Positions 9,513 through 18,899 are shown, counted from the first letter of the stretch. The stretch: DNA of 64,000 bases from Pseudomonadota bacterium (GCA_018240595.1 JAFEFL010000015.1:1-64000), one strand, 5' to 3'. Numbers and translations: made by a program. The notes: a model not told the origin generated them from the letters alone.

Positions 9513-10706
9513 ATGCCGAAAGCCCACGCTGCCCACTCCAGCAAGAGGACGCCCCCCGCCCGTCGGGCTGCAGCGGTGAAATCCAGCCGTGCGCGACCGC
9601 GCGATGTCGCCGCGATGCTGCGCGCCGAGGCGCCGACGATCTGCGGGCTGGCGTTGACGGCCGTGGTCTACGCTTTCGGCTATCGCTGGATGCACGACTT
9701 TTCCAATCTCGCCTTCACCGCCGCGGTCTTCGTCGTGCTGTTCGGCGTCATGATCTGGTGCGCCTTCGGCGTCGTCCGCCATGCGGAGGCGCTGGCGCAT
9801 TATTGCGGCGAGCCCTATGGCACGCTGATCCTGACCATGTCGGTGGTCGCGATCGAGGTGACGATCATGGCGACCGTGATGCTGACCGGCGATCCCAACC
9901 CGACCTTGCCGCGCGACACGGTCTATGCCGTGGCGATGATCGTGCTCAACGGCATGGTCGGCGCCTCCGTCATCGTCGGCGCGCTACGCCACAAGCAGCA
10001 GCAGTATTCGTTGCAGGGCGCGGTGGCGTTCCTTGCCGTCATCACCAGCCTGAGCGTGATTTCGCTGATCATCCCGACCTTCACCAAATCGACGCCGGAC
10101 AGTTCGGTCACGCCGATGCAGGCGATCGCCTTCGCGGCCCTGACGGCGCTGCTCTATGGCGGCTTCCTGCTGATCCAGACCATGCGGCACCGCACCTTCT
10201 TCATGGAAGCGGAGGGTGACGCGCACGGGAACCACAAGGGCGGCGGACCGGTCTATCCAGCCTGGGCGCACGCGCTGCTGCTTATCCTTACGCTTCTGCC
10301 GGTGGTGCTTCTGGCCGAGCCGATGGCGCTGATCGTCGATTTTGGCCTCGACAAACTGCACGCACCGCCGACGCTCGGCGGCATCGTCATCGCCATCCTG
10401 GTGCTGTCGCCGGAAGGTCTGTCGTCGCTGCGGGCGGCGTCGCAGAACCACCTGCAGCGCTCGGTCAACCTGTCGCTCGGCTCGGCGCTGTCGACCATCG
10501 GCCTCACCATCCCGGCGATGCTGATCATCAGCCTCGTCAGCGGGACGCCGCTGCAGCTTGGCCTCGCCCCGGCGGATGCGATATTGCTCGGCGTCACGTT
10601 GGTGATCGCTCAGATGACGTTCTCCGGCGCGCCGACCAATATTCTGCTCGGCGGCGTTCACCTCGTCCTGTTCGCGACCTTCGTGGTGCTGATCTTCAGC
10701 CCGTGA
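9513..10706 (+). CDS. chaA: Calcium/proton antiporter
   Basis: 397 aa, about 11 membrane segments after a basic 35-residue cytoplasmic N-terminus. The two alpha-repeats of the Ca2+/cation antiporter superfamily are evident: GEPYGTLILTMSVVAIEV in the first half and LVLSPEGLSSLRAASQN in the second, each with the conserved acidic residue. Length and motifs fit ChaA, which exports Ca2+ (and in E. coli Na+/K+) at alkaline pH. The serine/arginine/alanine-rich tail at the N-terminus is longer than in E. coli. ATG 9513 chosen. It ends 10 bp from the convergent SDR gene. Confidence 0.93.
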   Translation: MPKAHAAHSSKRTPPARRAAAVKSSRARPRDVAAMLRAEAPTICGLALTAVVYAFGYRWMHDFSNLAFTAAVFVVLFGVMIWCAFGVVRHAEALAHYCGEPYGTLILTMSVVAIEVTIMATVMLTGDPNPTLPRDTVYAVAMIVLNGMVGASVIVGALRHKQQQYSLQGAVAFLAVITSLSVISLIIPTFTKSTPDSSVTPMQAIAFAALTALLYGGFLLIQTMRHRTFFMEAEGDAHGNHKGGGPVYPAWAHALLLILTLLPVVLLAEPMALIVDFGLDKLHAPPTLGGIVIAILVLSPEGLSSLRAASQNHLQRSVNLSLGSALSTIGLTIPAMLIISLVSGTPLQLGLAPADAILLGVTLVIAQMTFSGAPTNILLGGVHLVLFATFVVLIFSP

Positions 10707-10716
10707 GGTGAGGGCG

Positions 10717-11490
10717 TCAGCGGAATCCGCCGCCGCCGTTCACGTACACCGTGTCGGCCGTCATGTATTCGCAGGCGTCCGAGCACATGAACAGCACGAG
10801 TTCGCCGATCTCCTCGGCACGGGCAAAGCGCTTCATCGGCACGTCAGCGAGCATCTGCGCCCGCATCTCCGCCGAGGTCTGCGACGCGGTCTGGAAATTG
10901 GTATCGACCGGCCCCGGTGAGATCGACAGCGCGCGGATGCCCTGCGTCGCGAATTCGCGCGCCACGCCCATGGTCATCGTCACCACCGCGCCCTTGGCGG
11001 AGGCATAATGCACGCTCGATCCGCCGCCGCCGCGCCGGTGAGCCATGCTGCCGACATTGACGATGACGCCGAAGCGGTTGGCGAGCATATGCGGCAGCAT
11101 CTCCTGCATCGCATAGAATGTGCCCTTGACGTTGAGGTCGTAGGTGGCCTCGAACAGCTCGTCGTCGATGTCGAGGAATTTGGAGCGGCGCATGGCCGAA
11201 CCGGCCGAGTTGAACAGGAACTGCACGCTGCCGAAATCGTCGATGGCCAGCTCGATCATGTTCTTGACCGCGGCGCGCTCGGTGACGTCGATGGCGAGCG
11301 CCAGAGACTTGCCCTTGTACGCGGCGTCGATCATCTCGACCGTCTGCGCCACGGCATCCTCGTTGATATCGGCGCAGACCACGTTGGCGCCTTCGCGGGC
11401 GAAGATCAGCGCCGTCGCCCGGCCGATCCCGCTGCCGGCGCCGGTGATGATGATGGTCTTGCCCTTGAAGTAATCCGGCGATTTCGGCAT
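10717..11490 (-). CDS. Short-chain dehydrogenase/reductase
   Basis: 257 aa classical SDR. It has the dinucleotide site TGAGSGIG near residues 14-21, the NSAG motif, the catalytic Ser in VGSMAH, YASAK (Tyr and Lys of the tetrad) and the C-terminal YVNGGGGFR. An acidic residue after strand 2 (CADINEDA) favours NAD(H). Substrate unknown. ATG 11490 is preferred over an in-frame ATG 60 bases upstream because GGAGCG sits seven bases ahead of it and homologues start close to the Rossmann fold. Confidence 0.9.
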   Translation of the reverse strand: MPKSPDYFKGKTIIITGAGSGIGRATALIFAREGANVVCADINEDAVAQTVEMIDAAYKGKSLALAIDVTERAAVKNMIELAIDDFGSVQFLFNSAGSAMRRSKFLDIDDELFEATYDLNVKGTFYAMQEMLPHMLANRFGVIVNVGSMAHRRGGGGSSVHYASAKGAVVTMTMGVAREFATQGIRALSISPGPVDTNFQTASQTSAEMRAQMLADVPMKRFARAEEIGELVLFMCSDACEYMTADTVYVNGGGGFR

Positions 11491-11604
11491 GTATGTCGCT
11501 CCGCTGCTTCGGCCCAAGCGCATTGTCGGCAATGATGCCGGGTGGAACAAGTCTGTCCCGCCAGGCGGTTCATGCTAGGCTGCGCGCAAATGTCGGGGGC
11601 GCCC

Positions 11605-11784
11605 ATGGATCGTTCGATGATCAGCAAGGTGATCTGTGTTCTTGTCGTGGCGGCCATCATGTTGCCTGCCGGACGCTGGTTCTATCCGCATATCAGCGAT
11701 GCGCTGAGCGGAACCCAGTTCGAAGCGATCGAAGCCGTCTTCGGCGCCAGCCTCGGCTTCGGCATTTCGGCATTTTTCGGCTGA
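11605..11784 (+). CDS. Small single-pass membrane protein
   Basis: 59 aa from ATG 11605 (or 64 aa from ATG 11590). One hydrophobic helix (MISKVICVLVVAAIMLPAG) is followed by a short amphipathic tail rich in Gly/Phe (GASLGFGISAFFG). No family recognised. A GGAAC at 11544 followed after 17 bases by CGGTT is one base off the EcfG promoter pattern, so stress control is possible but weak. It ends at the hairpin at 11802. Confidence 0.55.
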   Translation: MDRSMISKVICVLVVAAIMLPAGRWFYPHISDALSGTQFEAIEAVFGASLGFGISAFFG

Positions 11785-11801
11785 AGGGCGAATGCGCAAA
11801 T

Positions 11802-11829
11802 GAGCCCCGGCGACGAATCGCCGGAGCTC
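11802..11829. terminator. Hairpin between convergent genes
   Basis: Arms 11802-11813 and 11818-11829 (core CCGGCGA/TCGCCGG) close a 4-base loop, with one mismatch in the outer part. It lies between convergent stops and could end transcription from both sides. T-runs are poor, so moderate confidence. Confidence 0.45.
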
Positions 11830-11862
11830 AATGGTCTCACAACTTTCGCTGACAGCCGCTCG

Positions 11863-12180
11863 TTACTTGCTGGGCTGCGGCGCGACGGGCTGCGGAGCGG
11901 CCGGACGCGCGGCCGGAGCCGGAGAAGTGCCGCCGGCGCCGGTGGTCGTGGGCGCTGCGCCGGGCGCGGTCACGGCGGGGTTGCTCGCGGTCGGCGGCGT
12001 ACCGGTGTCGGTGCCGGTGTGCCAGTTACCCAGCACGAGAATGGCGATCAGTATGACGGCTGCGATGCCTCCGATCCAGGCCCAGGTGGTGCCGGACGAA
12101 GCAGCGGCGCGGTTGCGCTGCAGCACGGGGTCGTTGAGCCGCGTTTCGAAACGCGGATCGTCAAGGCGCGGATCGCTCAT
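11863..12180 (-). CDS. Small membrane-anchored Pro/Ala-rich protein
   Basis: 105 aa. A charged N-terminus (SDPRLDDPRFETRLND) of about 32 residues is followed by one transmembrane helix (TWAWIGGIAAVILIAILVLG) and a low-complexity Thr/Pro/Ala-rich tail. The topology suggests the tail lies in the periplasm. No enzymatic motif; function unknown. AAGGAGA precedes ATG 12180, so the longer upstream frame is not used. The putative EcfG-type promoter 49 bases ahead would make it a general-stress gene. Confidence 0.75.
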   Translation of the reverse strand: MSDPRLDDPRFETRLNDPVLQRNRAAASSGTTWAWIGGIAAVILIAILVLGNWHTGTDTGTPPTASNPAVTAPGAAPTTTGAGGTSPAPAARPAAPQPVAPQPSK

Positions 12181-12228
12181 GGCTGTCTCCTTGGTTTCCT
12201 GCGGCGAGTTGCGTCGCCCACCGTGGAG

Positions 12229-12253
12229 AACGTTTGCCGGTAGCGAAAGTTTC
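12229..12253 (-). promoter_or_regulatory. Possible EcfG (general stress sigma) promoter, one mismatch
   Basis: Read on the minus strand: GAAAC, 16-base spacer, CGTT, against consensus GGAAC-N16/17-CGTT. It points to the 105-aa gene starting at 12180. The single mismatch in the -35 keeps confidence low. Confidence 0.4.
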
Positions 12254-12361
12254 AACCACTGGGTTGCGGGAACTCCTAGGTGCCATGCACGGCTGAAGGT
12301 GCTATAGCCGCAGTGGCCGCTTCGGCATTCCGGGTTTCAATTACACAACATCGTCACATTC

Positions 12362-13276
12362 ATGCGCCTGAACTCTCTGGCGATCGCGGCCGCGCCGCTC
12401 CTGTTCGTGCTGCTGTGGAGCACGGGTTTCATCGGCGCGCGATTCGGTTTGCCCTACATCGAGCCGATGACCTTCCTCGCCGTGCGCATGACGCTGGTCG
12501 TCATCGTCATGCTGCCGATCGCATACCTGAGCGGCGCGCGCTGGCCGGATGCGGCGCAGAGCGGCCACAGCCTCGCCATCGGTATTTTGGTTCACGGCAT
12601 TTATCTCGGCGGTGTCTTTACCGCGATTTCGCAAGGCGTGCCGGCCGGCATTTCGGCGCTGATCCCTGGCCTGCAGCCGATCCTGACCTCCACCATCGCC
12701 AATCGCTTTATGGGCGAGAAGGTGACGCCGCTACAGTGGCTCGGCCTCGTGCTCGGTCTTGGCGGCGTGGCGCTGGTTCTGCACGACCGCCAGATGATCG
12801 CGGAAGCGAGCGTGCTCGGCTGGGCGGCGAGTGTCGTCTCGCTCCTCGGCATCACCGTCGGCACGCTGTATCAGAAGCGTCACGGCGCCAATATCGACTG
12901 GCGCACCGGCAACGTGCTTCAGTATTTCGCCGTCACGGTGTTCTTCTGGATCCTCAGCTTCGCCTTCGAGCATCGCGTGATCCACTGGACCGGCGAACTG
13001 GTCTTCGCCATCTCGTGGCTCGTGCTGGTGCTGTCGATCGCGACGGTCGCGCTGATGTACTGGCTGATCCGCCGCTCGCCGGCGACCGGTTTTGCCAGCC
13101 TGTTCTATCTGGTGCCGGCGACCACCGCGCTGTTTGCCTTCCTGCTGTTCGGCGAAAAGCTCGACGTGCTGTCGGTGGTCGGCATGGTCATTTGCGCGGC
13201 GGGCGTACTGATCGTCAATCGCGGCGGCCGCCGTAAGCCGGCGGCCGACAACGTTGCGGCGGCGCTCAACGATTGA
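12362..13276 (+). CDS. EamA/DMT-family transporter
   Basis: 304 aa with ten predicted membrane helices in two homologous EamA repeats (about 8-140 and 150-290). Start motif LLFVLLWSTGFIGARFGLPY and the LIPGLQPILTSTIANRF segment are typical of the drug/metabolite superfamily, whose members export amino acids or other metabolites. Substrate not predictable. The loop between TM3 and TM4 and the C-terminal cytoplasmic tail (NRGGRRKPAADN) follow the positive-inside rule. ATG 12362. It ends 2 bp before the stop of the convergent thioesterase. Confidence 0.9.
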   Translation: MRLNSLAIAAAPLLFVLLWSTGFIGARFGLPYIEPMTFLAVRMTLVVIVMLPIAYLSGARWPDAAQSGHSLAIGILVHGIYLGGVFTAISQGVPAGISALIPGLQPILTSTIANRFMGEKVTPLQWLGLVLGLGGVALVLHDRQMIAEASVLGWAASVVSLLGITVGTLYQKRHGANIDWRTGNVLQYFAVTVFFWILSFAFEHRVIHWTGELVFAISWLVLVLSIATVALMYWLIRRSPATGFASLFYLVPATTALFAFLLFGEKLDVLSVVGMVICAAGVLIVNRGGRRKPAADNVAAALND

Positions 13277-13278
13277 GC

Positions 13279-13683
13279 CTACTTCCGCTCCAGCACCATC
13301 TGCGTTTGCGTCACCAAGGCGCAGAGTCTTCCGTCGCCGCGGGTGATCTTCGTTTGCCAAACCATCGTGCTGCGGCCGCGATGCAGCGGCGTGCATTCGG
13401 CATAGGCCGTGTCGCCGACCGGAATGGCGGCGAAGAAATTGGTCTTGCTCTCGATCGTCGTGGTCGACTGGCCCGGCTTGAGATTGGCCGAGGTCGCGGT
13501 GCCGCCGAGATTGTCGGCCAGTGCCATGATGGCGCCGCCATGCATGATGTTGAAGCGGTTGTTGAGCTCCTCACGCATCGGCAGTTCGGCGGTGACCTTC
13601 TCGGCCGAGACATGCGTGATCTTGAGGCCGAGAAAGTCGGCGAACGGCGGTTGCCGGAAAGCTACTTCGTTAACGGCTGACAT
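13279..13683 (-). CDS. PaaI-family hotdog-fold thioesterase
   Basis: 134 aa, one hotdog domain. HGGAIMALADNLGG near residues 48-61 is the PaaI/YdiI active-site segment (Gly-Gly plus catalytic Asp), and SKTNFFAAIPVGD is the following strand that carries the substrate-side residues. It should hydrolyse acyl-CoA thioesters, perhaps aromatic or medium-chain, in the cytoplasm. Unusual but known for the family: no signal and no partner gene. Lies downstream of the peroxiredoxin gene on the same strand but is cut off from it by a good terminator. Confidence 0.88.
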   Translation of the reverse strand: MSAVNEVAFRQPPFADFLGLKITHVSAEKVTAELPMREELNNRFNIMHGGAIMALADNLGGTATSANLKPGQSTTTIESKTNFFAAIPVGDTAYAECTPLHRGRSTMVWQTKITRGDGRLCALVTQTQMVLERK

Positions 13684-13701
13684 GCGCGGTTGCTCCGGGC
13701 G

Positions 13702-13739
13702 GGCAAAAGGAAAGGGCGCGGAGCCAAGCCCCGCGCCCT
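13702..13739 (-). terminator. Rho-independent terminator of the peroxiredoxin gene
   Basis: Minus strand: AGGGCGCGG pairs with CCGCGCCCT (13713-13721 with 13731-13739) and is followed by TTTCCTTTTG. It stands between the peroxiredoxin stop (13774) and the thioesterase start. Confidence 0.85.
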
Positions 13740-13773
13740 CGATCTATAGCCAAACCGGCTTCTCTGTCGCGGC

Positions 13774-14433
13774 CTATTTCGGCTGCGGCGCGATGCGGAT
13801 ATAGGGCCGCGGCTGCTTGTAGCCGCCGGGCCAGATCTTCTTGGCCTCTTCGTCGCTCACCGCGCCGGTGATGATGATGTCGTCGCCCTGTTTCCAGTCG
13901 GCGGGCGTCGCCACGCGATGCTTGGCGTTCAGCTGCAGACTGTCGATGACGCGCAGGATCTCGTTGAAGTTGCGGCCGGTGGTCATCGGATAGACCAGGA
14001 TCAGTTTGATCTTCTTGTCCGGGCCGACGACGAAGACGTTGCGGACGGTCTGGTTGTCCGCGGGCGTGCGGCCTTCCGAAGTGCCGGAGGTCGAGGCCGG
14101 CAGCATGCCGTAGAGCTTGGCGATCTTGAGATCGGTGTCGCCGATCATCGGATAGTTCGGGGCGAAGCCGACGATCTCCTTGATGTCCTCCGACCAGGTC
14201 TTGTGGTTGGCAACCGGATCGACCGACAGGCCGATGATCTTGGTGTTGCGCTTGTCGAACTCCGGCTTCAGGCGCGCCATGGTGCCGAGCTCGGTGGTGC
14301 AGACGGGCGTGAAATCCTTCGGATGCGAGAACAGCACGGCCCAGGAATCGCCGAGCCATTCGTGAAAGCGGATCTTGCCTTCGGTGGTGTCTGCTTCGAA
14401 GTCCGGCGCGATATCGCCAATCGCCAAAGTCAT
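13774..14433 (-). CDS. 1-Cys peroxiredoxin (Prx6 type)
   Basis: 219 aa. The peroxidatic cysteine is C45 in DFTPVCTTELG; no other cysteine exists in the protein, so it is a genuine 1-Cys enzyme needing an external reductant such as glutathione or ascorbate. Prx6-type C-terminal extension is present (RVATPADWKQGDD to RPYIRIAPQPK), which shapes the dimer. It reduces peroxides in the cytoplasm. The start ATG 14433 is preceded by AGGAGACACACC, a strong ribosome site. Confidence 0.95.
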   Translation of the reverse strand: MTLAIGDIAPDFEADTTEGKIRFHEWLGDSWAVLFSHPKDFTPVCTTELGTMARLKPEFDKRNTKIIGLSVDPVANHKTWSEDIKEIVGFAPNYPMIGDTDLKIAKLYGMLPASTSGTSEGRTPADNQTVRNVFVVGPDKKIKLILVYPMTTGRNFNEILRVIDSLQLNAKHRVATPADWKQGDDIIITGAVSDEEAKKIWPGGYKQPRPYIRIAPQPK

Positions 14434-14593
14434 GGTGTGTCTCCTGATCGCAAGGGTCGCTGTTCGCGCTTTTAATATAGGTCCTCAGGCGGAGGGGGAA
14501 GGGGCGGTTGCGGAAATAGCATGCCATGCCTGCGGCGCGGGCTCCCGGAGCATAAAGTCGCGGCCGTTCCGCGCCGGCCGGCAACGAAATTGT

Positions 14594-15892
14594 TCAGGGC
14601 GTGGCCGGCTTGTAGCCGTCGGTCAGCGTCTTGAGGAATGCCACGATATCGTCGATTTCGGCGTCGGTCAGGGCCGGCTTGTCGCCGGGTTTGCCGCCGA
14701 ATGGTGGCTCAAAGTTGATGTTGGCCCGGTAGCGCTGCGGCAGGTCGTCGAACTTCTCGACGGTACCGTCTGCATTGTGCGGATACCAGCGGCCCGGATC
14801 GGTATCGCGCGTGGCATAGAACGCGACCGCATCGCGCAGGCTCGTGATGACGCCGTTATGGAAGAAGGTCTTGCGCAAGGCGACGTTGCGCAGTGACGGC
14901 GTGCGGAACAGGCCGCAATAGTCGTCACGGCCTTTCAGGTCCGTGCGCAGCGGGCCGCAAAGACCAAGATCGAAGAAGGCCGCATCGGCATTGGCGGCGA
15001 TGGCGCGGTTGCGCGGCACGCCGACGGCGATCATGCCGAAGTCGGAAAACTGCGGCGCGCTGCCGTCGCTGGCGCGCTCGCTGCGATGGCAGTTGCCGCA
15101 ATTGCCCTTGTCCTCGTCGTTGAACAACTTAAGCCCGCGCATCTCTTGCTCCGACAAGGTCGCGCGTCCGGCGAGATAGAAATCGTATTTGCTGGAGTAG
15201 GGGTAGAAGTCGGCGGCGCTCTGCTCAAAGACCGACAGCGCTTTGGTCGCGGCGCTGACGGCCTTGGTCGGGTCGGCAAAGACGTCGTCGCCGAACAGGG
15301 CTTTGATGTCGCCGGCGTAGGACGCGATCGCAAGTTTCGCCGCGACGCTGGCCTCGTCGGCGTTGGCCATTTCGAACGGCGCCAGCAGGGGAATGCGCGC
15401 TTGGTCGTTGCCGCGGTCGGCGCGGCCGTCCCAGGTCAGGCCGCCGGTCGGGCCGTTATCGATGCTGGCATCGCCTTCGTCCTCGGACTCGTAATAGTGC
15501 TCGGAGAACTGCGGCACGGCCTGCAGATATTTCAGCGACGGAGCCGCGCGGAAGCCGGTCTGCCGGCCATCCTTGCCGCCCGGCTGGATCGCCATGGCGT
15601 TGGACGGCGCAAAGGCGTTGTTGGGATCGTGGCAGGTGGCGCAGGCCATGGCGCCAGACGCCGACAGCGACGGGTCGCTGAAGATTTGCCGGCCGAGCGC
15701 CTCGAGCGCGGCGGCGCGCGCATAGGCCTGTTGCCGCGTCAGTCCGTTGTCGGCTTGCGCGTGAGCGCTGCCGCAGGCGACTACCACAATGACGGCAAGC
15801 AGACTTTGGCGGCAGGTTCTGGCGATTGTCACGATGCACCTTGCGAGGGCCCGGCAACAGCTTGACCATGGCGCATGACGGTTTTCTGACAT
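14594..15892 (-). CDS. Dihaem cytochrome c peroxidase / MauG-family protein
   Basis: 432 aa from ATG 15892 (a TTG 39 bases upstream is possible; neither has a clear ribosome site). The N-terminal hydrophobic segment LLAVIVVVACGSAHAQ exports it to the periplasm. Two haem c sites: CATCH at 84-88 and CGNCH at 265-269. Further landmarks are the GRQIFSDPSLSASG start of the peroxidase domain and NVALRKTFFHNG near the C-terminus. The family includes H2O2-reducing peroxidases and MauG-type protein-modifying enzymes; no substrate operon is adjacent. It is divergent from the phosphoesterase gene at 15989. Confidence 0.88.
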   Translation of the reverse strand: MSENRHAPWSSCCRALARCIVTIARTCRQSLLAVIVVVACGSAHAQADNGLTRQQAYARAAALEALGRQIFSDPSLSASGAMACATCHDPNNAFAPSNAMAIQPGGKDGRQTGFRAAPSLKYLQAVPQFSEHYYESEDEGDASIDNGPTGGLTWDGRADRGNDQARIPLLAPFEMANADEASVAAKLAIASYAGDIKALFGDDVFADPTKAVSAATKALSVFEQSAADFYPYSSKYDFYLAGRATLSEQEMRGLKLFNDEDKGNCGNCHRSERASDGSAPQFSDFGMIAVGVPRNRAIAANADAAFFDLGLCGPLRTDLKGRDDYCGLFRTPSLRNVALRKTFFHNGVITSLRDAVAFYATRDTDPGRWYPHNADGTVEKFDDLPQRYRANINFEPPFGGKPGDKPALTDAEIDDIVAFLKTLTDGYKPATP

Positions 15893-15988
15893 GGCCGGCA
15901 AGGCTGGGCATAAATGCATGGCTTCATGCAACTGCCATATAACGCCGCGTATGATGCAAGTGGGGACGACCTTCAGGAGCCAATAGCC

Positions 15989-17533
15989 ATGCCGCCGTCG
16001 ATGTCAGCCAAAGCCCTGTCCCTTGCGGTCGCCCTGACATTACCGCTTTCGGTCTCCGCCCGGGCCCAGGCACAGGCGTCGGGTATCAACGCCATCGACA
16101 CCGTCGTCGTGATCTATGCCGAGAACCGCTCCTTCGACAATCTCTATGGCCACTTCCCGGGCGCCAACGGCCTGCAGAACGTGACGCCAGAGAATTCGCG
16201 GCAGCTCGATCGCGACGGTAACGAGCTCAAGGAATTGCCGCCGGTCTGGAACAACCTTACCGCCAAAGGCGTGACGCCGGTGGTGACGCAGGCGCAGACC
16301 GAGCATCTGCCGAATAAGCCTTTCGCCATCGATGACGGGCAGGGGCTTAACACTCAGCTCGGCGTCGTTACCCACGATCTGTGGCATCTGTTCTATCAGA
16401 ACCAGATGCAGATCAACGGCGGCAAGAACGACAAGTTTGTCGCCTATGCCGATTCCGGCGCGCTGGTGATGGGCCACTATGACGGCTCGAAGCTGCCACT
16501 GTGGAAAGTCGCGCAGGATTACGTGCTCGCCGACAATTTCTTTCAGGGCGCGTTCGGCGGTTCGTTCCTCAATCACTTCCAGCTCATCTGCGCCTGCACG
16601 CCGCGCTATCCGGATGCCGACAAGAGCCCGGCCAAAGGCATCATCGCCGCGGTCGAAGCCGACGGCGTATCGTTGAAGATCGCCGAGAACTCGCCGAAGT
16701 CGGCGATGGACGGCATCCCGAAATTCGTCAACAACGGCCAGATCACGCCCGACTTCTACGCCGTCAACACCATGCAGCCGCCGTATCAGCCGAGCGCCAA
16801 CAAGCCGGCGCCGGAAGGCGACAAGCGCTTCGCCGATCCGGAGAAGCCGAACACGCTGCCGCCGCAGCGCGACGTCACCATCGGCGATCTCCTCTCGCTC
16901 AAGGGCGTGAGCTGGGCGTGGTACGCCGGCGCCTGGCAGGCGGCGCTCGACGGCCAGAACGCGACGCCGGTGCCGAACTTCCAGTTTCACCACCAGCCGT
17001 TCAACTACTTCGTCCAGTACGCGCCCGGCACCGCGGCGCGCGAGGAGCATCTGAAGGACGCCGGCATGAACGGCGCCGAGTTCATCAAGGCGATCGACGC
17101 GGGGGCGCTGCCGCAGGTCACGTTCTACAAGCCGCAGGGCAACCTCAACTCGCATGCCGGCTACACCGACGTGATGTCCGGCGACGAGCACATGGCCGAC
17201 GTCATCGCGCATCTGCAGAAGAGCCCGCAATGGCCGCACATGCTGATCGTGCTGACCTATGACGAGAATGGCGGTTTCTGGGATCACGTCGCGCCGCCGA
17301 AGGCCGATCGCTGGGGCCCGGGTTCGCGCATCCCGGCGATCATCGTGTCGCCTTATGCGAAGAAGGGCACCGTCGATCACACCTTGTCGGACACGACCTC
17401 GATCCTGCGCTTCATCACCAAGCGCTACGATCTGCCGGTGCTGGCCGGGCTTGCCGCGCGCGATGCGGCGCTCAAGGCCGGCGGACATCCGCCGATGGGC
17501 GATCTGACCGAAGCGCTGGATCTGCCGAACTAG
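15989..17533 (+). CDS. Exported phosphoesterase (acid phosphatase / phospholipase C family)
   Basis: 514 aa. Signal peptide LSLAVALTLPLSVSARAQAQ. The catalytic core starts with ENRSFDNLYGHFPG near residue 50, the PF04185 phosphoesterase motif, and ends with TYDENGGFWDHVAPP, whose Asp/Glu/His residues bind metal. Length and the inserted region match the AcpA-like acid phosphatases described in Burkholderia and Francisella rather than full-length haemolytic phospholipases C, which carry two extra C-terminal domains absent here. ATG 15989 has AGGAGC upstream; earlier in-frame ATGs would precede the signal peptide and are rejected. Confidence 0.88.
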   Translation: MPPSMSAKALSLAVALTLPLSVSARAQAQASGINAIDTVVVIYAENRSFDNLYGHFPGANGLQNVTPENSRQLDRDGNELKELPPVWNNLTAKGVTPVVTQAQTEHLPNKPFAIDDGQGLNTQLGVVTHDLWHLFYQNQMQINGGKNDKFVAYADSGALVMGHYDGSKLPLWKVAQDYVLADNFFQGAFGGSFLNHFQLICACTPRYPDADKSPAKGIIAAVEADGVSLKIAENSPKSAMDGIPKFVNNGQITPDFYAVNTMQPPYQPSANKPAPEGDKRFADPEKPNTLPPQRDVTIGDLLSLKGVSWAWYAGAWQAALDGQNATPVPNFQFHHQPFNYFVQYAPGTAAREEHLKDAGMNGAEFIKAIDAGALPQVTFYKPQGNLNSHAGYTDVMSGDEHMADVIAHLQKSPQWPHMLIVLTYDENGGFWDHVAPPKADRWGPGSRIPAIIVSPYAKKGTVDHTLSDTTSILRFITKRYDLPVLAGLAARDAALKAGGHPPMGDLTEALDLPN

Positions 17534-17609
17534 CGCTCGGTATCGCGTTACGAGAGCAGCGCGGCAGCGGTTTGCCGCGCCGTCGGCGCGGGCCTAGATT
17601 TGGCCCGAT

Positions 17610-18899
17610 ATGAACGTCGATCAGCTTCTCTATCGTCTGGCGCTGGCGCTCGGCATCGGCCTTCTGGTCGGGCTCGAGCGCGGCTGGAAGACGCGCGACA
17701 TGCAGCCGGGTTCGCGCGCCGCCGGTGTGCGCACGTTCACCTTGTGCGGCCTGCTCGGCGGCATCGTCGCGGCGCTCGCTCAGGCGATGGCCTCGCCGGT
17801 CGGCGGCGGCCTCGTGCTCGGCTTCGGCTTTGCCGTCTATGCCGCGATCTTCGCGCTGTTCGAGCGCGACGCCAATCGCGCCGCCGGCAGCTATTCGGCG
17901 ACGACGATCGTCGCCGGATTGCTCACGTTCGTCCTCGGCGCCTTCGCCGTCATCGGCGACATGCGCGTCGCCGCGGCGGTCGCGGTCGCCGCCACCGTCG
18001 TGCTGGCGATCCGCTCGGAGATCCACGGCTGGATCAAGCGCATCACCTGGCCGGAATTGCGTTCGGCGCTGGTGCTGCTGGCCATGACCTTCATCATTCT
18101 ACCGGTGATGCCGGACGTGGCTGTCGGCGGTGCCAACCCGCGCGAGGTCTGGCTCATCGCCATCGTGCTCGCCGGCGTTTCCTTCCTCGGCTATGTCGCG
18201 GTCAAGGCGCTCGGCTCCGAACGCGGCATTCTGTTCGGCGCCGCCGCCGGCGGGCTGGTGTCCTCGACCGCGGTGACGGTCACCAGCGCGCAACGCGCCG
18301 CGGCCGGCGAGACGGCGCCGCTGCTGCTGGCGGCCGGCGTCGCGCTGGCCTCGGCGGTGTCGTTCGTTCGCGTCGTCGCCATCGCCGCGGTGCTGCAGCC
18401 GGGCCTGCTGCCGCTGATCGTGCCGCCGCTCATCCTCGCGGCGGTCATGGCGGCCGGCTATGCCCTTGCCACCATCTACTGGCGCGCCGCCGATGGCGGG
18501 CTGGTGCCGCCGGGCGCTTTCAGCAATCCGTTCAGCTTCTGGCCGGTGGTCGGCTTCGCCGTGCTGCTCGGTGCCGTGATACTCGCCGGCCGCTTCATCG
18601 CCGAGACCTTCGGCGCCGGTGGTGCGCTGATCGGGGCCGCGGCGCTGGGTCTGGCCGACGTCGATACCGTGACGGTGGCGATGAGCCGGCTGGTGCCGGC
18701 GCCGCTCGATGCGTTCAGCGCTGCCATGGCGATTCTGGTCGCCGTGGTTAGCAACACCGCAAGCAAGCTGGCACTCGCCATTTCGCTGGGGCGAGGGCGG
18801 TTTGCCGCCGAGGTCGCGGCGACGACTGTCCTGTGCTGGTTGGCCGGCGCCGCCGGGCTGTGGGCGGCCGTGGCGTGGGGTGTTTCGGTCCCGCATTGA
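17610..18899 (+). CDS. MgtC/SapB-family membrane protein with DUF4010
   Basis: 429 aa, about 12-13 membrane helices. The first 140 residues are an MgtC-like domain (RLALALGIGLLVGLERGWK, then AAGVRTFTLCGLLGGI and the AGSYSATTIVAG segment). The rest is the DUF4010 domain with GAAAGGLVSSTAVTVTSA and AGRFIAETFGAGGALIGAA. Related YccC/MgtC-DUF4010 proteins are unassigned; the MgtC part hints at Mg2+ or membrane-potential homeostasis. It starts 77 bp after the phosphoesterase gene but need not be in its operon. pccA follows after 60 bp. Confidence 0.85.
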   Translation: MNVDQLLYRLALALGIGLLVGLERGWKTRDMQPGSRAAGVRTFTLCGLLGGIVAALAQAMASPVGGGLVLGFGFAVYAAIFALFERDANRAAGSYSATTIVAGLLTFVLGAFAVIGDMRVAAAVAVAATVVLAIRSEIHGWIKRITWPELRSALVLLAMTFIILPVMPDVAVGGANPREVWLIAIVLAGVSFLGYVAVKALGSERGILFGAAAGGLVSSTAVTVTSAQRAAAGETAPLLLAAGVALASAVSFVRVVAIAAVLQPGLLPLIVPPLILAAVMAAGYALATIYWRAADGGLVPPGAFSNPFSFWPVVGFAVLLGAVILAGRFIAETFGAGGALIGAAALGLADVDTVTVAMSRLVPAPLDAFSAAMAILVAVVSNTASKLALAISLGRGRFAAEVAATTVLCWLAGAAGLWAAVAWGVSVPH